From Neurospora tetrasperma FGSC 2508 (taxonomy: Eukaryota > Ascomycota > Sordariomycetes > Sordariales > Sordariaceae), in contig NW_009799103.1 in assembly GCF_000213175.1 (NCBI RefSeq), forward strand, positions 2,783,343 through 2,847,342: a stretch of 64,000 bases of DNA. Direction: 5' to 3'. Numbering within the stretch: the stretch's first letter is position 1; each line of letters starts with the position of its first letter. The notes beneath the pieces are model-generated. The model was not told the origin of the DNA, ran no database searches, and worked only from the letters and a program-made list of their open reading frames with translations. The position numbers and the translations under genes were made by a program. This document shows positions 47,990 to 59,981 of the stretch, one piece after another.

Positions 47990-50354
47990 GCTGGATTACT
48001 TTCTGTTATTTGTTGTATGGTAGAAGATGTGTTGTCTTTGTGGGTAAGGTTTTGCGCAAAGGCTTTCGTTCGTCTCGGGTGTTGTTCGATAATTCGGTCG
48101 AAAATGGTCTATATAAGTACGCCTATCACAAGATAGTTGATGCCGTCATTGTTGTTGTCCTGGGGATAATTGCGCGGAGAGTTTGCTGGTGTTTGAATGG
48201 TTTCGCATGGATTGAGGACTCGAGTACTGTGGTTGTGGGAATCGTCGGGGTGCACCATGCAAAGGGTAAGGTACGTAGGGAGGCTGAAGCAATTGATGAC
48301 CTTGGAGCAAAGTGTCACACAAGAGATTAGTAGTATGAAAAAAAAAAGAAAGAGAGGCTCGAGTCGGTCCAATCCGTGAGCCAAGAAACATCGGCGGAAG
48401 CAAAACTTTAAAAGTCGAGAGAAACGACCCTCTCAGTGTCTCAGCTCAGCACTCAACGGGCAACCTCAAGGGCACGCAGCAGCAGCAGCAGGGTGTCGGA
48501 CCTTTCGGCAAGGAAGCGGGGCAGGGGGGTTCGGGAAGCTCTGGCGACGCAAGCCAAGCATTCAGGGCTGAAACCGTTGCGTGAACTGTTAAGAAAGTGT
48601 GCAGGTCCGGGCGTTGGGGCGGCAGCGCGGCGGGATAAAGCTGTAGAGTTAACAGCTGTGGCGCAGGCGAACGGGAGTCCAAGCGTCCGTCGAGGTCCAA
48701 ATCAAACCCGATAACAGATAAGCTCGACATAGCTAAGTACCTAAGTATGGAAGGTACGGAACTCGGCGAAATGCAGACGGAATCGTGAGCTGAACGACAG
48801 GGACGGGGGCAAGCCGTGCTGTTGGACTGGACAAGAGGAAGAGACTGGACAAGGAAAGGAAGCAAATGAGCGTCAGAGGAAAGCAGTCCATCGCTGCAGA
48901 GTGGCTCGCTCGTTGATCACGACACAGAGTTACAGGCCCAGCCCCAGGTACACAGCTACCTACAGACGTCTACACGTGCTCTTCTCTGCCATTGACTACG
49001 TAAGAACGGGGCATCGGTGGGCATTGGCAGGGCATGGCATTGGGGAATGGGCAGACGGGACCTGAACGGGGTGGGCGGGGCTTCTCCGCGAAATGGGCAC
49101 GACTCCACGAGGGAAAAGGAGTGCCCGTGACGGGACTCTCACAAGAGGGAGGCACTAGGGCGGTGGGAAAGGCATGCCCCTGGACATCATCCCATGGGAC
49201 CCGGGGAGAAGAATGACGATCCCTGCCTTGCGTTGCTCGTCCTGGTCGACGATTCCTACATGATATGTTCCACGAGTCCGTCTCGATGCTTGCTATTTTG
49301 TGGACTGTGTACCCTCTATCCCTGGAGTGAGAAGCCAATATGTTACTATGAACAGCTTCTACATACTCAGACTCACGGAGACAAGATAGTAAACCTAGTT
49401 AAGATGACTGACTCTTTGCGTTTCCGGAAACCAATTACCTTAGCAGCGGGGGCGGCTCCGTTCTCTGGTCTCGTCCATACTACGCCAAAGCCCCGGGGAC
49501 AGGTTCACCAAAAGACACCCATGGAGGCACGGCCAAGGTCTCACGTGACTTTAGCATTTCCCCAGAGCGCTGCTTCTCACTCCGCCAGGGCGGGTACCGT
49601 ACGTGCTTCCTTGGAACAGCGAAATACCTCTACGTATTCAACTCTTATACAACTTGGAATTGCCGCGCGCATCGACAGCTCCAGCTTTGTTAACTTTTTC
49701 TGGTGCTCGGCGATCACCTGCGCAGAATCCCCATCACCTGTCTTAATTGGGGCGCAAGTCGAAAAAGGGGCGCCGCAAACACTAGACATAGGTACCTATC
49801 TGCTAGTGTACGGCTAGACGGGAACTATCTACCTACTACCTACCTACCTAACTTCGCAGCGTCGCGTACCAGCTCCAGTGTGGCATTACCCACGGCACCA
49901 CACCACAGGCAACCTAATCCAGCGCCAAGTACAGGTAGCCGGTACCTACAACCTGTCGCCCTCTAGATGTTAGTGCTAGGGGCGTGTATAGCACCTCAGT
50001 CAACGTCAATTCATAACTCTCCCTAACATCACCGCTGCTGCACCCGTCAACCGCGACCTGACCAAAACCGCCCGCCCCTTGTCCAGAAACGGCACGACGG
50101 GGAGCCCACTCTAAACTTGACCTCACGTCTGACTTCCCAGCAGAACAGTCGCAACGACATCCATCGCCGCATCACCACCACAGCCCCTATTCCGCTCTCG
50201 ACTGCAGTTCCATCTCGACCGATGCCCCTCTTTCTCCCCATGTGACCAGGTCGCCCCAAAGTGCCTTGGTGCCGGATATACACGAGCGCACTTTCTGGCG
50301 CATGGCGACCGACCGCCGGCCCCGTTTAATATAACTCCACGACCCGGTCCGAAA
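47990..50354. promoter_or_regulatory. Divergent intergenic region, VanZ-like / Spt7
   Basis: 2.4 kb between divergent genes. It contains an ACCT-rich patch near 49825-49855 and otherwise unremarkable sequence. No gene could be supported. Confidence 0.5.
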
Positions 50355-53300
50355 ATGTCCATTACCAACGGTCAGCATGCCTGGCCTCCGCCCTCGACCG
50401 CCGCCCATATGAACGGTATCAGGGCCGTCATCCCCCACCCCAGCCAGGACGATGGGCCCCCGCGAACCCAGACTCCCTTTGATAATTCCACCGCCTTGAT
50501 GCCTGAGGCACCGTCATCCGACCCCGACGACGACCAGCGCCGCTCCCACTTCGTCGACAAGTACCACAAGGCCGACGAGCGGATCGCGCTGCTGTTCGCC
50601 GATGACGGCTCCTACAACATTCCCGTCATAGCCGCCTTGAAGCGCGCCCCGACACCCCCCATACCCCTGCTCCCTCCCACGACCGATCACGCGCCGATCC
50701 AGGAGCCCCCCCGCAAAAAAGCGAAGCGCGTCATCGACGAGGACGACTATGGCGACGACGACGACGACGACGACGACGAAGACGACGACGATCAAGAAAG
50801 CGATCACCCCGTCGCGACTGACACCAAACCAGACACACAACTAACATCCAAGCATTCCGCCAACGATGCCGCCGCTCGGGCACTCCTCTCCCCGTCCAAG
50901 TCCGGCAGCTCTCCCGTCCACTCTATACCCTCGCCAGGGCGGCAAGCAGACCGGCAAACAGCCAAGGAAGATGGATCGCAACCCCAGGCAAAGTCCTCCG
51001 AGGATGCGCGCAGGGAATTGGAGGCGGCGCGCAATGCGACCGAGGAGGCGGCCAAGCGCGGATTTCATACCCTCTTTTACACACTCGAGAACGACAGGAC
51101 AGCAATGCTCGAACAACAGCAACTGGAGGAATCCGAGAAGCAACTACAAGCAGAGATGGACAAGTCGGGACAAACAAACCACAGTCAAGGAGCCCCCAGC
51201 CAAAACAACCACGGCTCTCTCAGCAGTGCCAACCTCGGCGCTTCAAGTCTTACCCTAAAACACTTGATTGCCCGAATAGACATGAAGCGCGACCGCGTGC
51301 AGGCATCGGACGCTGAACTACGGTCGCTTATGAACGAGGTTCGCAAGAACAGGAGTAAATGGGCTAGCGAGGAAAATGTCGGCCAGGAAGAGTTGTACGA
51401 GGCACTGGACAAGGTCTTGACGGAGCTTAAGGCGCACACCGAGTACTCAACTCCCTTTTTGACCAAAGTGAACAAACGTGATGCGCACGACTATTATAAT
51501 AGTGAGTTTTTTGGGGTTACCGTATGGAACACTCGCTCGCCCAGTTTAGGCTAACACCGTGGTCAGTCATCAAACAGCCAATGGACCTAGGTACAATGGC
51601 CAAAAGACTCAAGACTCTCCACTACAAGTCCAAGGCCGAGTTTGTCACGGACCTCAACTTGATTTGGGATAACTGTCTTCGATATAACCAGGACTTGGCC
51701 AATCCTCTCCGCCGGATGGCCAATGGGATGCGCAAGGAGGCTGAGAAACTAATTCCCCTAATACCGGACATCGTGATCAGGCCCAGGGCAGAGGTTGAAG
51801 CCGAGGAACGCCGAAAACAGAACGGCGGCGAGGACGAGGCTGGCGATGACAGTGACGACGAGCCAATAATGTCATCTCGTGGACGAAAGGCTGGTACCAA
51901 AGGGACCAACAAGTCACGGAAAGCACCAACAGACCAAAAAGAAGGGACACCAAGCGTCGACCAAAAACCGATATTGCAACTCAACGGTATCCTAGCCAAG
52001 TCTCACAGAGAGGGCTCCGAGGTCGACGGCAGCAATGGATTTGGGACGCCTATCGGCGGGTCCCTTACACCCAGCAATATAAATGGTGGACACTCGGGGG
52101 TCAGCAACGCGGATGCCATGGAGCTTGATGGGCCATCACTCAACGGAATGGCCTTGAATCATGCATTCAGAGAAGCGGAGGAGCAGGCGTATGAGGACGA
52201 AGAGTACAAGATCTGGAAACAAGTAACGAAAAAGGATCGTGCTCTTCTGGCAAAGGAGCGTTTCCAGCTGTTCAAGGACAACAAGCTAAATCCCGATGAG
52301 CCTGCATTACTGCGAACCAAAGCCGGGATGCGTCGATTTCTGAAGTCACGCAAAGAGGCAGAGGCCATGGGCGTGATCACCTCACAAGGCGATGCTCCTG
52401 GTAGTGGAGACGGCAACAAGGTGGCAGAGACATTAGCCCAGGGCATGGAGGATGAGACTATTCGGAATGTCCCTGCTTATTACGAACCCCAAACGATCAT
52501 ACCCGATATCCCATCAAAGCTACAATGGGTCGAGGATGGCGAGGGACAAGTGATCAATCAGCATGAAGAGTTCCTTCGGCTCGTCCCTCCCGGTCAATTC
52601 ACCGCCCCAGAGAGTCGGCTGACCAAGAAGTTCGATGCCAACATTCGGCAGATGCAAGAGACTCGCAAACTGTGCTCCAAGATCAGCGTCATCAAGCAGA
52701 TGCAGATCCAGACTCAGGTAGGCTTTGCGAGTCCAATGAAGCGTGATTCTTTTTCACCTTGACGGCTTAGATGCTGACATGCAAATGAATAGGTATATAC
52801 GAACCAGTTCCCCAAGTATAACCCGGAGCCGATGGTGGAAGCCGATATCGAGCCCACCTTTCTCGCCGGTGAAGGTCCCGTCATGGCCCCTGAGGTGTGC
52901 AGGGCGGCATTACAACGATCCGTCGCCAAGATCTTCTATCATGCGGGCTTCGAGGAACTGCAGCCCTCCGCCCTGGATACGATAACCGACATTGCTGGCG
53001 ACTACTTTCAGAAGATTATCCGGTCATACAACATATACCGTGAAGCCGAGTGGAAGGAGGCACCGCCTGCATGGAAGGAAAAGGGGGTAAAATACGTGCC
53101 CAGATTCACGAACGAGGAAGTCATCTTGCACACATTGAGCGAAAGTGGCATCGAACTGGATGCGCTGCAGGCCTACGCCAAGGACGATATCGACCGCCTG
53201 GGCAATAAGCTCACCCAGATCCACGATCGTATGAAGGCGCATCTTGCCGACCTACTGCGGCCGGCACTGACCGACAATAGTGGTGACGGATCAGGATCAT

Positions 53301-54013
53301 TCGAAGATGGCAGCGAGCAATTTGTGGGAGGCGACTTTGCAGAGGAACTTGGCGATGACTTCTTCGGCTTCAAGGCCCTTGGTCTCGACCGCGAGCTGGG
53401 TCTCGAGATGCTTTCAGTGCCACTACACCTGCTGCAATCAAGGGTTCGGAACCAATACCAAATGCAGGCCTCAACAACCGGCCAGGCAACTACCGACCTC
53501 TTCGAGCAGCTCCCGCCTGCCGACCCGGTCACCAAGGAAAGCATCCAAGAGGAAATCGGCCTGGTCAAGAACTTCTTCCTTGCCAAGCTGCATGCCAATA
53601 ACGATCAGCCGCTCGTGGAAGACGAAGACCTGCCCGTCAAGCAAAGGAAGCCACGTCCTCGTCTGGCCGCCAGCGGCAAGATTACCGCCCCGGCCAAGCG
53701 GCCGCTCAGAGAGCAGATCGCCGCAGCCAAGAAGAGAAAGAAGGAGGCCCTGGCGGGCGCCAATGCCTCGCCAGAGAAGGCGGGGGCGGCCGCGGGTGGT
53801 ACACCCTCCAAAAAGGCCAAGACCAGTCACAACTTGGTCAACGGTACGGGCGCCGCAGGAGGAGGAGGAAGTGGTGGCAATGTCGGCGGGTTGGTTGCTC
53901 CGTCTATGGAGAGAATGGGGAGCGTAAACAGCCAGACAAATGCGAGCATCACGGATAAAGATGACGCCGGGGCTATGGGCATGATGAGCCCGGAAAGTTT
54001 CGAGCAAAAGTGA
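50355..54013 (+). CDS. spt7: SAGA complex subunit Spt7 (bromodomain, histone fold)
   Basis: Core architectural subunit of the SAGA histone acetyltransferase complex. Exons 50355-51501, 51567-52717 and 52793-54013 encode 1172 aa; introns are 65 and 75 bp. Order of parts: a disordered N-terminus with a basic PRKKAKR and a long Asp/Glu run encoded by GAC repeats (50750-50800); a bromodomain with [14 protein letters not shown] and the acetyl-lysine-binding DNCLRYN, split by intron 1; a middle region including [17 protein letters not shown], shared among Spt7 proteins; a histone-fold domain ([33 protein letters not shown] shape) that in yeast pairs with Taf10; and a low-complexity Lys/Ala/Gly tail. 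Bromodomain plus C-terminal histone fold in one protein identifies Spt7 rather than Gcn5 or a RSC subunit. Confidence 0.92.
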
Positions 54014-54667
54014 GAGCAGAAGTGGGAGCAGTTAATGGAGGTTGCTTGGAAGCTCGTTGATCCACGAGAGCGGGAAACAAGAAACAGAAGACGGGATGAT
54101 GACATTGGTAGATGAGTGGGGAGAGGATCTCAAGGGAAAGAAACAAAAAAAGCATGAAAGCGCTTTTCCTAGTGTATTCTGTCTTCTGTGTGTCTGGGTC
54201 AGTGTGGAACTGGTGAAGATGGTTCGGGTTTACGGTCAGGTTAGGTTGGGACAGGTTAGGTCGGGTTGGGTTGATTCGGATGGCCATCTGTTTGTCTGGT
54301 TGTGTATGCTGGACCGGACATTTGTTGGTTCCGTCATTTCTTTTTTTGGTTTATCCGCGAAGACGGGGAAGGCTACGGTGGCAGGCCTTTCTCCTCTTTT
54401 CTTTTTTTTAAACTTCTTTTCACATCATGTTGTTTTCTTTAGGAAGAGGGGGCGGGCACGTACTTCCCTGTACTCGAAACTGATTGATTGGTTTGGTTGA
54501 TTGACTGAGTGATTGATTGATTGATATCCCTGATCGCGAGAGAGATCCGAGACAGTGAGAAGAGACAGAAAGAGAGAAATTTTATAATTTGCATTTGATC
54601 CCTGCCTTGACTACAACTTGACCTTGACCATCTGACCAACTACTCATTGCCTCAATGTCAACGCCAG
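54014..54667. other. Spt7 3' region with GATT repeats
   Basis: 654 bases after Spt7. A degenerate (GATT)n tract lies near 54480-54525. No gene seen. Confidence 0.5.
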
Positions 54668-54981
54668 ATGAAACCTCTTCTTCATGCGACCCGCCGCTGT
54701 CTCACTGAACATCTCAAAAGGTAAGCCAAAGTTATCCTCGACCTCAGACATCGCTTTTTTCTAATCTTCTTTGTAACCTCGCCACTTGTCAATTCCTCGC
54801 CCTCTTCACCAGCGACTGGCTGTCTTGCGTTGTTAGAGTCACTATCTCTGACGACTCAGGCTTTCTTCTCAAAGCTTCTCCAGAACTCATCGTCTCCAAT
54901 TCGATCAACATCCACGACAGCTTGTCCACCAAGAAAGTCCTTCTTGCACTCCTCTATGGTGAGAAAAGACATTCGTCATAG
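54668..54981 (+). CDS. Possible small spliced gene, 73 aa, unknown
   Basis: Two exons, 54668-54720 and 54813-54981, joined by a 92-bp intron with donor GTAAGC, branch-like CTAAT and acceptor ACCAG, give an uninterrupted 73-codon frame. The start reads MKPLLHATRRCLTEHLK, Arg-containing and free of acids until position 15, as in mitochondrial presequences. The rest (for example VRVTISDDSGFLLKASPELI) looks like ordinary protein rather than translated repeat. An ATG 13 bases upstream in another frame (54655) would open a short uORF. I do not recognise the product. A further exon beyond 54958 (another GTGAG donor) is possible. Confidence 0.35.
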
Positions 54982-55654
54982 TGTTCCTCCAAGGGGTTAA
55001 CTTCGAGGGTTTGGGGTTTTATAGAAAGGCTCCTTCGGCTTGTTGGAAGGCTGGGTCATGTGGTGGTCATGGTTTTGGGATATTTGGGGATGATGATAAT
55101 TTCCGTGAAGGTTTTGAAAGGAATTCCTGGATCATGTTGGTCCATTTTTTCCCCCCCCTTCTTGCGTAACAGTACTTCTGAAGACGTTGTATACGGAAAG
55201 TTTCGGTGCATGGGCAAGATGGCGAGGAGTGACTGATGGTCTATCAAGATGTATGTAGAGACCTACGTACGGACCGTTGGACGTTGTCAGGACCAACATC
55301 CTCATTCTCGAGTGGATCATTATACATGACGCACATGAACGGTCTTTCTTCATTTGTACATAGGGCTTGTTATTCCATTCATGTCCTGTTGATTGCATCA
55401 CCGGACTTGAAGATTGCGTTGGTATAATTAGCACGGGGGAACAGCAAGACAAACACAACAGTGCAGCGATTTGCCTATGTCTAACCCTTACAACGATACT
55501 CAATAACAACAGTTTCCGTCTTCTTCGCAGTTTGTAGAAACATCTCTACAGTGGCCGCTCTGATATCGCTTACTTTAGTCCTGAAAAAAAAAAACGACTC
55601 CCTACAGCCTTCGTCCACATCACATCGTTTCCCACTTCCTGTTCCTGCCCTTTA
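54982..55654. other. Intergenic
   Basis: No feature recognised apart from a short C run near 55150 and an A run near 55585. Confidence 0.4.
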
Positions 55655-56236
55655 TCATCGACTTGCTTCCGATGCCAGAGACCCAACTACTTCCCACTGA
55701 ATATATTCGAGCCAACGAACATCCGGAATTCCAACATCGTCCCAATTTATCCCAAGTTTCTCCACCAATTGTGGCATCGTCTTGTTCAACCACTGACGGT
55801 CCGGATAGCCCCATCTCATCGCAATGTTTCTCGAGTCAGGCATTGAGACTTTGACAAATCCCAGTGAGTGGAGTATCATCAAAGCAGCGTATTTGTCCCT
55901 TTCCGCCGCCTCTGTGGTTTCGTATGTCTGGTCTGACCCGAGTGTCAAGGTGGGAGTTGCATCGTTCCATGGCCATGTATATAGGAAATTGTCAGGTCCG
56001 ATTAATTTGTAGGTTGTGTGTCTTGTCCATCGTTCGAGGAGACCATAAGGAGGAGCCAGGAAAAGTTTCCAGCTTAAAAGTCCCTTGGCTGAAAGTGGTA
56101 GGTCATGCATCGTGAGTTGCAAATGGATGAGTGCGGGAGGTTGCACGCAGTTAGGCTTCGATGAAAGAGTGGTGGTGCCCTGAGTTGCACTAGCAGATTT
56201 TGCCGAAGCATGCTGTTCAGGTTGCTGGTTGGTCAT
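55655..56236 (-). CDS. Hypothetical protein, 193 aa
   Basis: A single open frame on the minus strand; ATG 56236 is the first Met (the frame opens at a TTG slightly upstream). Amino-acid use is even, with many Trp (WKLFLAPPYG, FLYTWPWNDA, RWGYPDRQW, LGINWDDVG, RWLEYIQWEV), which is unusual for a chance frame. No signal peptide, membrane segment or family motif is recognised. It may be a lineage-restricted gene. A 2-kb spacer lies between it and SHMT. Confidence 0.5.
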   Translation of the reverse strand: MTNQQPEQHASAKSASATQGTTTLSSKPNCVQPPALIHLQLTMHDLPLSAKGLLSWKLFLAPPYGLLERWTRHTTYKLIGPDNFLYTWPWNDATPTLTLGSDQTYETTEAAERDKYAALMILHSLGFVKVSMPDSRNIAMRWGYPDRQWLNKTMPQLVEKLGINWDDVGIPDVRWLEYIQWEVVGSLASEASR

Positions 56237-58387
56237 GATATTGGTTTGCAAATATGAATATGGAATTCTTAAGCAAGTTTCTGGGGATGGTTTATGATGC
56301 CGTAGAAATGTGATGAGTTACGGTGAGTGTAGGAGTCGTGGTGGATGGGGACTCAGCTATATACCTATACAATCTGGACCAGACGCGAATGCCTTCAAAT
56401 AACCTCTTTCCTTTTTCTTTTTCCCTGGCAATACCAATCACATAACTACGGTAACCGCGGCCGTCCCTCGACACCACACGCGGCATGCACCGTTGGGTTA
56501 TTTCTCTATTTGTTCCTCCTTCCATATCCTCAAAGCACAACAAGTGTAGTAATAGAGGTAGATTCATCATAGGAACTTCCACTTGTAATTTCCAACAGAC
56601 AGCGTCCGTACTTGAATCTAATTTCCATTGCTGTGTCTAAGGTAGCCAGCACCCGCCTCAAAGGCAAAGAGCTCCTCTCCTGTTTCTCCCAAATAATATC
56701 CAGGTACTGACAGCAGCTACCTACATATCACCCATTCCGGACCTCGAAACCTTCCTCTTGCTGGCCTTCAACCGTCCAGAGGTACTTTCCCACTTACAGC
56801 CTTTCCTTTCTTTATTATCAACTGTATATCCTTCCATCTTCTTCTCTACCTCTCTCCCCTCTTTCCCACTTGATATGCTCCAACCATCAATTACTGAAAA
56901 TTTCCCGATGCCAAAACCACCAATCCTGCAGGTTACCTTCGGCAGCTCCCTTCAGATACTAGTACAGACCCGGCAAGCTATTCTTCATCTGACCGAGACC
57001 GGGGACCAAATTCCCATTTGAACACCGACGTCACCAGAGGCCGTCATATCTCCGAGCCTTCAAGACAAGAGAGTATCCAAAGTGCTCTTCTCTCCCGTCT
57101 CATCACCGTTCGGCCGAGTGTTGTCGTGGCCACATACATTTGAAGCTGGAGCGTGGGATAGGGAGAGTATTCTTTAGCCACTCAATATCCGCTATCTGAA
57201 CCTTGGGAAGAAGTCCTACACCGTCAACTAAGTTCGGCGCATGCGGTATTCCTACCCTAAGTACTTACCTTGTGATCACCTCCGCAGTGAAAAGCAAGAT
57301 TGTAAAGAAGAAAAATAGAGGCAAAAAAAAAAATTAAGACAGTGAAGGAGCCAGAAAAGAGAAACAAGGGGCAAAAAACAGTGGGAAGAAGGATACTATC
57401 TAGAGATGCGTGACCAGAAACTCGTGAGAAAAAAATGGAAAAAAAGCAGTAAAGGAATACAATACGACAAAAATGAAAAGTACCGACACACCTCTAAATG
57501 TTTACCAACAGATAAGCGGCGTAGCGATAAGCACACTGACCGGAGCAAAGTCCGGACGCACCAAGACAACATCATTACATAGACACAGACACTGCCGAAC
57601 TTCATCCCGGCCAGCACAGATTTCTTCAATCTGATTATCTCCAAGTCAAATACGTATGTAGAGGTAGCCAGCTGGGAGGATCTATCTATCCCATATATCT
57701 AATCCCATCTAGTAAGTATCCTACAGCAACGTGACATCGGAAGGAATCATCGCAAAAGCCCCAACATGCCAGGTGGTGTGGAAAAAGGTTTGGACACTCG
57801 TTGGGTCTGGTTTGGTATAAGCGTGTCCAGACTTTTTCTCATCATACCTCTGCCGTAACCCCGTAACGCATACCCTCATGAGCACAGACATCATCCACAC
57901 ATATACAACCACGAACCCGACATATGTACAACATGGGCCATCGTCCTCAGTTTGCCGCAAAAATAGTTGCGTCTATTATGATCCAGGGCACAAAACTTGT
58001 ACCCCCAACCGCGTTGAAGCAGTCGTCTAAAACAACTAGTTATCCCCACCGAACTCCGCAGTCCTGAAAAATGATCATGTTGAGGACCAAGTACCAAATT
58101 GCAACGCCCCTTTAGAAATGCATGCAATATGGTGAATTTTTTCCGACTCCCAGTGACTTTTCTTTCCCGTAACCTAATCCATCGTTGAGATCGCAAAACC
58201 AGTGACCCTTTTAAACCACCCTGTTTTTAGTTTTCCCCAAGTCTTCATCCCGGGTCTCATGCAAAGTTGAAAAACATATCCGCGACCCATTGGCATCGCT
58301 GTTGAAAAATGCCCCAAACGCTTATATATCGTATATCTTCATTACCACGCAAAACATTCAGGAAATCTCTCCATGTGAATGACACAT
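56237..58387. other. Intergenic region
   Basis: Over 2 kb without a supportable gene. The frame at 56758-57021 starts with a CTG and has a leader-like composition. A-rich tracts occur near 57310-57460. The segment nearest 58387 is the 3' UTR of SHMT. Confidence 0.45.
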
Positions 58388-59981
58388 TTAGAGACCGGCA
58401 TCGTACCTCCAGCCCTCAACGGGGAGGGGGAAGGTGTTGCTCCAGGCAGCAATCTCCTGCTTGAGCTCGTTGATGCGGGGAATATCGCTGGTGGCGATCT
58501 TGGCCTTGAAGTCCTTCTGCTTGTTAGCCTCCTTGGGGAGGGAAGCCTGGATCTCCTTGCAGAGCTTGACAGCCTCATCGACGAAGACGGCGACCTTCTC
58601 GAAGTCGGCCTCGCCGAAGCCACGGGAGGTCATAGCGGGGGTACCAATACGGAGACCGCCGGGGGTGAGGGCGCTCTTGTCGCCGGGAACGGCGTTCTTG
58701 TTGCAGGTGATGTTGATCTGCTCAAGGAGGAACTCAACACGGGCACCATCAACGCCGATGGGGCGAAGGTCAACGAGGACCATGTGAGAGTCAGTGCCGT
58801 CAGAGACGAGCTTGTAGCCGAGCTCCTTGAGCTTCTTCTCGAGAGCCTTGGCGTTGGCAACGACCTTCTGCTGGTACTCCTTGAACTCGGGGGAGGCAGC
58901 CTGCTTGAGGGCAACGGCAAGGGCGGTGATGGTGTGGTTGTGGGGGCCACCCTGGTGACCAGGGAAGACGGAGAAGTTGATCTTGTCCTCAAGATCGTAG
59001 AGGGTCTCCTTGCCGGTCTTGGCGTCAACGGAGCGGACACCGCGGCGGAAGAAGATCATGGCGCCACGGGGGCCACGGAGAGACTTGTGAGTGGTGGTGG
59101 TGACGACATCGGCGTAGAGGAAGGGCGAGGGGATAACCTCGGAGGCAATGAGGCCGGAAATGTGAGCCATATCGACGACAAGGTAAGCGCCAACGGAGTC
59201 GGCAATCTTGCGCATGCGCTCGTAGTCGATCAGACGGCAGTAGGCAGAGGTACCGGCGACGAGGACCTTGGGACGGAAGAGCTGGGCGTTCTTCTCGAGG
59301 GTATCGTAGTCAATGATGCCAGTGTCAATGTTGACGCGGTAGGGCATGGTCTCGAAGTAGGTGGAGACAGCAGAGATCCTGGCGAGGGTAGACGGGTTAG
59401 TTTGGCCCTTGTTTAACTGGAGTAGCTAGTATGGCACTCACTTGCGCTGGGGGGTCTGGTAACCGTGGGAAAGATGGCCACCGTGGGGGAGGTCAAGACC
59501 CATGAGTCTGCCGTGGACGGGCATGATGGCCTGGTAGACCTGGAGGTTGGCAGGGCTGCCGGACAAGCACTGAACGTTGACACCCCACTGCTTGGGGTCG
59601 AGGTGGAAGGCCTCAAGGGCACGGTTCTGGCAGAGAACCTCGATCTCGTCGATGTGCTGGTTGCCACCATAGTAGCGGGCGCCGGGAAGACCCTCCGAGT
59701 ACTTGTTGGACATGGGGGAGCCGAGGGCATCGAAGACGGCACGCGAGGTGACGTTCTCGGAGGCGATGAGGATGATGGACTCGCGCTGGCGCTGAACCTC
59801 CTTCTTCATGATCTCGGCGACCTGGGGGTCGGACTCGACCAAGCTATGCTCGAGCATCTGTATATTGTAGGGTTATGAGTCAACATGTTTGTCCCTTCAA
59901 TATGCGGCCACAAAGAGTATCTGAAGCAGAAGGGTTACCACGTACGGCCTTGTGAGTCTCGGAGAGGGAGTAGGTGGACAT
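58388..59981 (-). CDS. for: Serine hydroxymethyltransferase, cytosolic
   Basis: PLP enzyme that interconverts serine plus tetrahydrofolate with glycine plus 5,10-methylene-THF; in Neurospora, formate (for) mutants affect the cytosolic form. Exons, in order, are 59981-59946, 59857-59442 and 59378-58388 (480 aa; introns 88 and 63 bp). The first exon encodes just [12 protein letters not shown]. The PLP lysine lies in [15 protein letters not shown] at K249; other landmarks are [24 protein letters not shown] and [11 protein letters not shown]. No mitochondrial presequence, so the cytosolic isozyme. Codon use is strongly biased to C/G-ending codons, as expected of a highly expressed gene. Confidence 0.96.
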
